This document shows, piece by piece, positions 51,070-59,200 of a stretch of DNA of 64,000 bases. Position numbers and translations under genes: made by a program. This DNA comes from Nocardioides panzhihuensis. GTDB taxonomy: Bacteria > Actinomycetota > Actinomycetes > Propionibacteriales > Nocardioidaceae. The notes beneath the pieces were generated by a model. The model saw only the letters and a program-made list of their open reading frames with translations, was not told where the DNA came from and did no database searches. The DNA lies in assembly GCF_013408335.1 (NCBI RefSeq), contig NZ_JACBZR010000001.1, positions 310,001 to 374,000 of the forward strand, written 5' to 3'. Numbering within the stretch: the stretch's first letter is position 1; every line of letters starts with the position of its first letter.

Positions 51070-52081
51070 TCAATGATTCCTCGTCGAGGAGCTCGGGGGC
51101 GGCGTGCAGGTAGGCGGTCGTCCGGCGCTTCTGCTCGATGTCGCGGTAGACGCGCTCGACCTGCTCGACGGTGAGCCCGGTGGCCTCGGCGACCTCGGCG
51201 GTCGGCACCCCGTTGTTCAGGCCGTAGAGGCACAGGTCCATCCGCTCGTAGGGCAGCGAGAAGTAGAACTCCTCCTGGGACTGCTCCAGGGAGTAGGTGT
51301 CGGTGGTGGAGGGGCGGGCCTGGATCTCCTCGGGTACGCCGAGGTGGGCGGCCATTCTGTAGACCTGCGACTTGTAGAGATGCGCGATCGGCTTCACGTC
51401 GGCGGCACCGTCGCCGAGCTTCACGAAGAAGCCCTGGTCGTACTCCAGCCGGTTCGGGGTGCCGGCGACGGCGTAGTTGAGCCGGTCGGCGTGGAAGTAC
51501 TCCAGCGCCTTGCGGGCGCGCTGCTTGAAGTTGGTCGCCGCGACGATCTCCAGGTACGCCTCGGAGGTGAGGCGGTGGGCGCTCTGCACGCCGTACGGGT
51601 CCTCGACGACCACGGAGAAGAGCCGGTACGCGTCGGAGTCGACCACGCTGGGCAGCACGATCTTCGATTTCCACCCCGGGCCGTACCTGGGCACGACCCG
51701 CCGGATCGCGTCGTCACGCCGCTGGTAGGCGCCGAGGCCGACCAGGACCGGGGAGATGTCCTCGAGCGCCGACCTGATCCCGAGCGAGTCGGTCAGCTTC
51801 GTACTGAACCCGATGGTGTCTTCCGACGACTCCTGCTCGGGCATGTGCAGCGCGAAGACGCGCTCCGGACCGAGCGCCTTCACGGCCAGCGCGGCGACCA
51901 CGCTGGAGTCGATCCCGCCCGAGACGCCGAGCACGATGCCCTTCCGCTTGTTGGACACCAGGTAGCGGCGGATCGTATCGCCGATCCGCTTCGCCTCCGC
52001 CTCCTCGTCGAAGCGGAGCGTCTCCAGTCCGTACGCTGCGGCTGGGCTTGTTTCTGGGCTGGTCGTGACGGTGTTGTTCAT
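51053..52081 (-). CDS. nadE: NAD synthase-like amide ligase
   Basis: 342 residues from ATG 52081. An adenine-nucleotide alpha-hydrolase fold with the PP-loop GVSGGIDSSVVAALA and GTPNRLEYDQGFFVKLGDGAADVKPIAHLYKSQV. No glutaminase domain, so it is ammonia-dependent. NAD synthase (deamido-NAD to NAD) is the family function. However, the start overlaps the asparagine synthase stop by 4 bp in a glycan operon, where such paralogues may amidate sugar or lipid carboxylates instead. Its 3' end contains the operator for the next operon. Confidence 0.78.
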   Translation of the reverse strand: MNNTVTTSPETSPAAAYGLETLRFDEEAEAKRIGDTIRRYLVSNKRKGIVLGVSGGIDSSVVAALAVKALGPERVFALHMPEQESSEDTIGFSTKLTDSLGIRSALEDISPVLVGLGAYQRRDDAIRRVVPRYGPGWKSKIVLPSVVDSDAYRLFSVVVEDPYGVQSAHRLTSEAYLEIVAATNFKQRARKALEYFHADRLNYAVAGTPNRLEYDQGFFVKLGDGAADVKPIAHLYKSQVYRMAAHLGVPEEIQARPSTTDTYSLEQSQEEFYFSLPYERMDLCLYGLNNGVPTAEVAEATGLTVEQVERVYRDIEQKRRTTAYLHAAPELLDEESLNIKVN

Positions 52082-54120
52082 GGCTGGGCTGGTGTCCTTC
52101 CGGTCGGCTCGAGGGTGCGGTGCTCGAGGATGGTGTCGAAGACGGTGAGCGGTTCGGGTGGCGTGGTCGGACCCGCGACCGGGCCGGTGAGCAGCTCGCT
52201 GTGCAGCAGCTGGGTGGACAGGACGGCGACGAGGCGCATGTTGTCGGTGTTGCCCAGACCGCGCCCGCCCGTTCGGCCGGCCTTCTCCAGCAGTCGCTGG
52301 ACGAGCTCCGGGCGGAAGACCCCGGCCGCCTCCAGGGCAGCGCCCGAGGTGACATCGAAGACCCAGTCCGGGGTGCCACCGGCGAAGAACGCGGCTGCGT
52401 CCGGCGCCCGGTAGGGCTGTTTGGGCCGGCGCAGGATCTGGTCGGGCACCAGGTCGGCGAAGGCCCGTTTGAGCAGGTGCTTCTCGTCCATGCCCCGGAT
52501 CTTGTGCTCGGCCGGGATGCGGCCGGCGAGCTCGGCGACGTGCGGGTCCAGGAACGGGAACCGGCCCTCGACCGAGTTGCCCATCAGCATCCGGTCGCCC
52601 TGGGAGGCCAGGATGTAGCCGGGCAGCAGGGTCGTCATCTCCAGCCACTGGGCCCGCGCGACCGGGTCCCATGAGGCGGCCGCGGCGGGCATGGCCGCGA
52701 CCACGCCCTCGGCCGCGCCACCGAGCGAGCGGACCTCCGGCCGCAGCATCGAGGTCAGCACCGCTGTGGAGTCCCACCGTGGCCGGTGCGACATCGCCAG
52801 ATCGTCCGCGGCGAGGTTGCGCGAGAAGAAGCGCCGCGCGAACGCCGGTGTCTGGTTGGGGGAGCGATGCATCCACGGATAGAGCTGCTTCACCGCGTCC
52901 TCGGCGGCGGCCGGGTCGCGTAGCCACAGGTCGCGGATCTTGGCCTCGCGAAAGATGTCGTAGCCGCCGAGCACCTCGTCGGCGCCCTCGCCGGTGACGA
53001 CCACCTTGAAGCCGGCCTCCCGCACCAGCCGGGAGAGCAGGAACATCGGTGCCGGGGCGGTCCGCAGCAGCGGCGACTCGGCGTGGCGTACGACCTGGGG
53101 GAAGACCTCGGCGATGTCGCGCTCGCCGACCACCACGTCGTGGTGGACGGTGCCCAGTCGCTCGGCCATGAGAGCCTGGAAGCCGCCCTCGTCGAACTCG
53201 GCCTCGGCGAACCGCAGCGAGAAGGTGTGCAGCGGCGCCGAGCTGCTGCGTACGGCCCTGTCGGCGGCGATCGTCGCGGCCGTGACCGCGGAGTCGATCC
53301 CGCCGGAGAGGTACCCGGCCACCGGCACGTCACTGCGCTCGAACCGCAGCCGGGTGGCGGCCGTCAGGGCCGTACGCAGCGACTCGGCGTTCGCCTCCAG
53401 GTCGGTGAGCTCCTCGGCTCCCGCCGACGGGAACGTCGGCGCCCAGAATCGGCGCTCGGTCTCGACCCCGTCCCTGAAGGAGAGGTAAGAGCCCGGCGGC
53501 ACCTGCGCGATGTCGCGGAACACGGTGCGCGGGGCGACCGCGGACCACAGCGTCAGCACCTGGTCCAGCCCGGCCGGGTCCAGCTCGCGCGGCACGGCGG
53601 GGGAGGCGTACAGGGCCTTCGCCTCGGAGGCGAAGAGCAGCTGACCGCCGGCGCGGGTGTAGAAGAGCGGGCGTACGCCGAAGGGGTCACGAGAGAGGAT
53701 GAGCGAGCCCGTCCGGCGGTCCCAGATGGCCAGCGCCCACTGCCCGTTGAACCGCTCGAAACAGCCGGGACCCCACTCCTCCCACGCGTGCACGATGACC
53801 TCGGTGTCCGAGCGGGTGTCGAAGACGTGGCCGCGCGAGCGCAGCTGGGCGGCCAGCTCGACGTGGTTGTAGATCTCGCCGTTGAAGGTGACCCAGACCT
53901 GCTCGTCCGCCGCCGGCGATCGGCAGGATCGGCTCGACATCGGCTGGGTGCCGCCGACGGTGTCCACGATCGCCAACCGGGTGTGGCCGAGTGCGACCCG
54001 CTCGTCACGGTAGTAGCCGCTGCCGTCGGGGCCACGGTGGGTCAGTGCCCCCAGCATGCGCCGTATCAGCGCAGGGTCAGGCACCTCGGTGCCGCTCAGC
54101 ACCCCGCAGATCCCGCACAT
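52078..54120 (-). CDS. asnB: Asparagine synthase (glutamine-hydrolysing)
   Basis: 680 residues from ATG 54120 with GAGGAG 5 bases upstream. N-terminal class II glutaminase with nucleophile Cys2 (MCGICGVL), RGPDGSGYY and FNGEIYNH. C-terminal synthetase with the PP-loop PVAGYLSGGIDSAVTAATI and VVTGEGADEVLGGYD. It could make asparagine, but in glycan regions AsnB-like enzymes often amidate sugar acids. Coupled to the NAD synthase-like gene, and divergent from the acyl carrier protein gene across 187 bp. Confidence 0.88.
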   Translation of the reverse strand: MCGICGVLSGTEVPDPALIRRMLGALTHRGPDGSGYYRDERVALGHTRLAIVDTVGGTQPMSSRSCRSPAADEQVWVTFNGEIYNHVELAAQLRSRGHVFDTRSDTEVIVHAWEEWGPGCFERFNGQWALAIWDRRTGSLILSRDPFGVRPLFYTRAGGQLLFASEAKALYASPAVPRELDPAGLDQVLTLWSAVAPRTVFRDIAQVPPGSYLSFRDGVETERRFWAPTFPSAGAEELTDLEANAESLRTALTAATRLRFERSDVPVAGYLSGGIDSAVTAATIAADRAVRSSSAPLHTFSLRFAEAEFDEGGFQALMAERLGTVHHDVVVGERDIAEVFPQVVRHAESPLLRTAPAPMFLLSRLVREAGFKVVVTGEGADEVLGGYDIFREAKIRDLWLRDPAAAEDAVKQLYPWMHRSPNQTPAFARRFFSRNLAADDLAMSHRPRWDSTAVLTSMLRPEVRSLGGAAEGVVAAMPAAAASWDPVARAQWLEMTTLLPGYILASQGDRMLMGNSVEGRFPFLDPHVAELAGRIPAEHKIRGMDEKHLLKRAFADLVPDQILRRPKQPYRAPDAAAFFAGGTPDWVFDVTSGAALEAAGVFRPELVQRLLEKAGRTGGRGLGNTDNMRLVAVLSTQLLHSELLTGPVAGPTTPPEPLTVFDTILEHRTLEPTGRTPAQP

Positions 54121-54307
54121 GTCGCTCCTCGATCGATCCTGGACGGTCCTCGAAGGGTCGTCCGCGACGGGGTGCCAGGACCTCGGAGAAGGTGCGTTTA
54201 TCACCCAATGTCGGCATCTACGGGCCTCATTTCGGCTCCGACGGCCCTCCTGCTGGCAGAAACGGAAGAGCGGAGATTTCTCGAGCGTTCACAGACAGGG
54301 AGACGTG

Positions 54308-54595
54308 ATGACGGACGTACAGCTCACGATCGAAGGGTTCATCCTCGACAGCCTGCTGCTGGGCGATACGGCCCGGCTTCCCGCACCTTCGGAGTCGCTG
54401 GTCGAGTCGGGCGTCATCGACTCGACCGGGATCCTGGAGCTCATCGAGTTCCTCGAGGCCGAGTTCGAGATCTCCGTCCACGAGACCGAGACCGTCCCCG
54501 AGAACCTCGACGGGGTCGCCAACCTGGTTGCGTACGTCGGCCGGAAGACGGCGGCCCAGGAACGAGCCCGGGAACGAGAGTCCCTTGCTAGTTGA
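54308..54595 (+). CDS. Acyl carrier protein
   Basis: 95 residues from ATG 54308 with AGGGAG upstream. A four-helix carrier fold with the phosphopantetheine site in ESGVIDSTGILELIEFLE (Ser39, DS motif). Not next to fatty acid synthase genes, so it is a dedicated carrier in the glycan region. The likely loading enzyme is the ANL ligase at 43.5 kb. Its stop lies inside the following acetyltransferase-like gene. Confidence 0.87.
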   Translation: MTDVQLTIEGFILDSLLLGDTARLPAPSESLVESGVIDSTGILELIEFLEAEFEISVHETETVPENLDGVANLVAYVGRKTAAQERARERESLAS

Positions 54596-55421
54596 CGGTG
54601 CCCGCGAGGCAGGTGATCTCGAGATCGACCTGGCCAAGATGTACGCGATCGTCCTCGACGGTCCGCGAACGTCTTGGCTGTCCAGGCTGCGGTTCTGGCT
54701 CTTCGACTACGAGCTGCACTGCGTCGCCGCCTACCGCTTCGGGCGCTGGGCCGGTCGGCTGCGCACCCGTCACCCGCTGCTCGGAGTGCTGGCGCTCGGG
54801 CTCTACTGGTTCTGGAACCGGCACAACATCCGGATCCACCACGCCGACATCTTCCGCCGCGCCGACATCGGCCCTGGGCTCCTGCTCATGCACCGCTCGG
54901 GGATCATCGTCGGACCGGCCGTGGTCGGCAGCAACTGTGTGCTCCATCAGAACGTGACGATCGGCCAGCGCATCGCCGACGGTGACCAAGGGCTGCCCAC
55001 GATCGGCGACGACGTGTGGATCGGCCCCGGCGCCGTGCTCTGTGGTGCGATCACGGTCGGCGACGGCTGCACGATCTCCGCCGGCACGGTGCTGTCGAAG
55101 GACGTCCCGCCGCACAGCCTCGTCGGCGGCAACCCCGGCCGGGTCATCGCCAGGGAGTACGACAACAGCAACATGATCAACTTCGTCGTCCCGCCGCGCC
55201 CCGTCGGTCGAGCCGCGAGCGCCAGCGAGCGTGTCGAGACCAACACGGTTCCCATCGAGCGCAGAGGGGACCGTGTTGGTCTCGACACGCCTCCGCCTAG
55301 CGGCTCCGGCGGCTCGACCAGCGGGGTGGACGGCTCGACCAGCGGGGTGGACGGCTCGGCCGGCGGGGTGGACGGCTCGGCCGGCGGGGCGGACGGCTCG
55401 ACCAGCGGGGGTGGGTCGTGA
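54585..55421 (+). CDS. Serine acetyltransferase-like hexapeptide acyltransferase with repeat-derived tail
   Basis: 278 residues from TTG 54585, overlapping the carrier protein stop; ATG 54639 is the alternative. Residues about 85-200 form a left-handed beta helix like CysE (IRIHHADIFRRADIGPGLLLMH, then NVTIGQRIADGDQGLPTIGDDVWIGPGAVL). From about residue 208 the sequence is repeat DNA read in frame, ending in heptads GSTSGVD and GSAGGVD. Next to a carrier protein, it may transfer an acyl group to sugar rather than serine. The stop overlaps the GT2 start (GTGA). Confidence 0.8.
   Translation: MLVDGAREAGDLEIDLAKMYAIVLDGPRTSWLSRLRFWLFDYELHCVAAYRFGRWAGRLRTRHPLLGVLALGLYWFWNRHNIRIHHADIFRRADIGPGLLLMHRSGIIVGPAVVGSNCVLHQNVTIGQRIADGDQGLPTIGDDVWIGPGAVLCGAITVGDGCTISAGTVLSKDVPPHSLVGGNPGRVIAREYDNSNMINFVVPPRPVGRAASASERVETNTVPIERRGDRVGLDTPPPSGSGGSTSGVDGSTSGVDGSAGGVDGSAGGADGSTSGGGS
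55230..55289. repeat. 20-bp perfect inverted repeat within the acyltransferase gene
   Basis: CGTGTCGAGACCAACACGGT (55230-55249) is exactly complementary to 55270-55289. The same CGTGTCGAGACCAACAC sequence occurs in the non-coding cluster near 46512, so this is an inserted intergenic-type repeat now read as protein. Confidence 0.75.
55311..55415 (+). repeat. 21-bp tandem repeat encoding a heptapeptide
   Basis: Units starting GGCTCGACCAGCGGGG begin at 55311, 55332, 55353, 55374 and 55395, exactly 21 bp apart. The unit is the CCCCGCTGGTCGAGCC repeat of 46476-46491 reversed. Because 21 is a multiple of three, copy number can change without breaking the frame. Confidence 0.85.
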
Positions 55422-56251
55422 TCGCGAGCGTCGTGGTGCCGGCGCACAACGAGGCCAAGGGGCTGTCGGCGAACTTGACTGCCCTGCTCGACGGCATCCC
55501 CGACGGGGCCGTCGAGGTGGTGGTCGTGTGCAACGGCTGCACCGACGACACCGCCGCGGTGGCCCGGAAGGTCCCGGGCGTGCGCGTCCTGGAGATCGCC
55601 GAGGCTTCCAAGGCGCGCGCGGTCGAGGTCGGCAACGCCGCGGCGGCGACCTTCCCACGGCTTCACCTCGATGCCGACGTACGCCTCACCGGCACCGACC
55701 TGCTCCGACTGGTCGACGCGCTCGACGAGGACGGGGTGCTGGCCGTCGCGCCCGGGCGGAGCATTCCGACCGAGCACTCCTCGTGGCCGGTCCGTGCCTA
55801 CTACCGGGTGTGGCAGTCCCTCCCAGCCGTACGCAGCGGCCTGTTCGGCCGCGGAGCCTTCTGCCTCACCGCAGAGGGCCAGGCTCGGGTCGCCGGCGCC
55901 GGTGCGGGCCTGATGAACGACGACCTCGTCGCCTCGGAGCTGTTCACGCCCGCCGAGCGGCGCGTCGTCACCGACGCGGTCGTGGTCGTGCGGCCGCCTC
56001 GTACGACGAAAGACCTGGTCAGACGTAGGATCCGCGTCGCGACCGGCAACACCCAAGCCGATGACCACGGGGCCCGGCACGGATCCACCTCGTTCTCGCA
56101 GCTGCTCTTGCTCGGGCTGCGTCAGCCGACGATCGGGCTTCGGGTCCCGGTCTTCCTGACAGTCACTCTCGTCGCCCGGATGCTCTCCCGTAGAGCCGTC
56201 CGGTCCGGCGACTACTCCACCTGGCTACGCGACGACAGCTCGCGGGCCTGA
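55418..56251 (+). CDS. Family 2 glycosyltransferase
   Basis: 277 residues, GTG start overlapping the previous stop. GT-A fold: ASVVVPAHNEAKGLSANL at the start, DADV (DxD-like, HLDADVRL) for the metal and nucleotide sugar, and a C-terminal region with two short hydrophobic segments. It would add a sugar to a growing surface glycan on the inner membrane face. It forms a coupled run with the carrier protein and acyltransferase genes. Confidence 0.86.
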   Translation: MIASVVVPAHNEAKGLSANLTALLDGIPDGAVEVVVVCNGCTDDTAAVARKVPGVRVLEIAEASKARAVEVGNAAAATFPRLHLDADVRLTGTDLLRLVDALDEDGVLAVAPGRSIPTEHSSWPVRAYYRVWQSLPAVRSGLFGRGAFCLTAEGQARVAGAGAGLMNDDLVASELFTPAERRVVTDAVVVVRPPRTTKDLVRRRIRVATGNTQADDHGARHGSTSFSQLLLLGLRQPTIGLRVPVFLTVTLVARMLSRRAVRSGDYSTWLRDDSSRA

Positions 56252-56263
56252 CCCGAAGGAAAC

Positions 56264-59200
56264 ATGACCGTGAAGCTGCGAACGGGACTGGCCGCGTTGC
56301 TCGGAGTTGTACTTGTCGCCCCCATCATGACGATCGTCACCGCCTCCAGCGCGAGTGCCGATCCGTGCGGACCGACGGGCAACAAGATCTCCTGTGAGAA
56401 CAGCAAGCCCGGCGCCCCCTCGAGCGAGTGGGGGATCACCGGAGCGGGCGACGACTCGATCCAGGGGTTCGCGACCGACATCAGCGTCGACGTGGGCAAC
56501 CGGATCGACTTCAAGATCGACACCGACGCCTCGGCCTACCAGATCACGATCTACCGGATGGGCTACTACGGCGGTGACGGCGCCCGCAGGATCACCGCGG
56601 TGACCCCCTCGGCGAGCCTCCCGCAGAACCAGCCCAACTGCTATCGCGAGACCTCCACCGAGATCACCGACTGCGGCAACTGGGCGGTCTCGGCCTCCTG
56701 GAACGTCCCGGCGACCGCGGTCTCGGGTGTCTATGTCGCCAAGCTCGACCGCGCAGACACCCAGGAGTCGAGCCACATCACCTTCATCGTCCGTGACGAC
56801 GCCAGCAGCTCCGACGTCGTCTTCCAGACCTCTGACACCACCTGGCAGGCGTACAACTCCTACGGTGGGTCCAGCTTCTACACCGGTGGCGGGAACGGCC
56901 GGGCCTACAAGCTGAGCTACAACCGGCCGTTCGCGACCCGTTCCGGCGGCACCTCCCACGACTTCTTCTTCGCCAACGAGTACCCGCTGGTGCGGTTCCT
57001 GGAGCGCAACGGCTACGACGTCAGCTACATCGCCGGGATCGACACCGACCGCCGCGGCGATCTGCTCACCAACCACGAGACGTTCCTGAGCGTCGGCCAC
57101 GACGAGTACTGGAGCGGACGCCAGCGGGCAAACGTCGAGGCCGCGCGCGACGCCGGCGTGAACCTGCAGTTCCTCAGCGGCAACGAGGTCTACTGGCGGA
57201 CGCGCTACGAGGCGTCGAAGGACGGCAGCAACACGCCCTACCGGACCCTGGTGACGTACAAGGAGTCGTGGGCGCAGCAGAAGCTCGACCCGGCACCCGA
57301 GTCGACCGGCACCTGGCGCGACCCGCGCTACGCGCCGAAGAGCCAGGGCGGCGGGAAGCCGGAGAACGAGCTGACCGGCACCGTCTTCATGTCCAACCTG
57401 ACCGACCTGCCGGTGACAGTGAAGAAGTCCCACGGCGGCTTGCGGATGTGGCGCAACACCGGGCTCGCCTCGATGACGGCCGGCCAGACCGAGCTGGCTC
57501 CGCACACGGTGGGCTACGAGTCCGACGAGGACCAGGACAACGGGTTCCGACCACCCGGCCTGATCCGGATGTCGGAGACGACCGGGTTCATCGACAACCA
57601 GTACATGACCGACTTCGGCCGAACCACGGGCGACGGCACCACGACCCATGCGATCACCCTCTACCGGGCGGCCAGCGGGGCGCTCGTCTTCGGTGCCGGC
57701 TCGGTCCAGTGGACCTGGGGCCTCGACTCCGAGCACGACAACCCGTATCACGACGAGACCGCCGACCGGCGGATGCAGCAGGCGCAGGTCAACCTGCTCG
57801 CCGACATGGACGCCCGGCCGACCACGCTGATGACCGGGCTGGTCGCGGCGACGAAGTCGACCGACACGGTCGGACCGACGGTCGCCATCTCGACACCGGC
57901 CGCCGGCTCGACGCAGCCGAACGGCACCAAGGTGACGCTCACCGGCACCGCGACCGACACCGGGGGTGGCGTGGTGGCCGGCGTCGAGTACTCCGTCGAC
58001 GACGGCACCTCGTGGCACCCGGCCCCGGGAGCGTACGGAACCGGGACGACCGCCTGGTCGGTGACGTACGTCCAGCCCGGAGTCGGCAGCACCCCGGTGC
58101 GTGTGCGCGCCGTCGATGACAGCGCCAACATCGGCACCGCCGCCGTCCGGAGCTTCAACGTGACCTGCCCGTGCAGCATCCTCGGCCAGATGGAGGTGCC
58201 GACGACCTGGAACGCCGTCACCAGCCCGGCCACGCCCTCGGCCAGCGACGGCAGCGCCGCCGAGCTCGGCCTGCGCTTCACCCCTCAGGCCGACGGGTAC
58301 GTAGCGGGCGTCCGCTTCTACAAGGGCGCTGGCAACACCGGCACCCACGTCGGCTCGCTGTGGAGCAGCAGCGGCGAGCGACTGGCCCAGGTCACCTTCA
58401 GCAACGAGTCCGCCGGCGGCTGGCAGTCGGCGACGTTCAGCCAGCCGGTCGCGGTCGCGGCGGGGGCGAGATATGTCGTCTCCTACACGGCTCCGGTCGG
58501 GCGCTATGCCGTGGCCCCGTGGGCCTTCGCGGCAAAGGGTTTCGAGGCGTACCCGTTCGAGGTCGAGGGTGGCTATGGCGCCGCTCCGGCGGGGGTCTAT
58601 GCGGGTGCCGGTCAGTTCCCGGCGAGCTCCTACCAGAACCCCAACTATTTCGTGGACGTGCTGTTCACGACCACCGACGACTCCCCGCTGACCGCGACCA
58701 ACCAGTGGCCGCTGGCCGGGTCGTCCTCGGTGCCGCGCAGCACGACGGTGAGCGCCAGGTTCACCAAGCCGGTGGTCGCCTCGTCGGTCGGGCTTCGCCT
58801 GACCGACTCGCTCGGCAACGCGGTCGCCGGGTCGACCGCCTATGACTCGACGACCAGGACGGTGACCTTCACCCCGTCGGCCAACCTCGCCGGGTTCGTC
58901 AGCTACACCGCCACGCTCTCCGGTCAGGACAGCGGTGGGACGGCGGTCTCGGCCGGGAAGACGTGGTCGTTCCGGACGGCCAAGCCGCCGGCGGCGGCAG
59001 GAGTCTGCCCGTGCTCGCTCTTCGATGAGGACACCACTCCGACGGTCCTCCAGGACCCGGAGAACGCGCAGCTGACCCTGGGTGTCAGGTTCCGCGCCGA
59101 CGTCACCGGCACCGTCACCGGCGTGCGGTTCTACAAGGGTGTGAACAACGCCGGACCGCACACGGGCACGCTGTGGTCGGCCAACGGGGCCGTGCTCGCC

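Noticed and set aside
52078..54204. Upstream start for asparagine synthase at 54204
   Set aside because: The class II glutaminase needs Cys at position 2, fixing the start at ATG 54120, which also has GAGGAG upstream.
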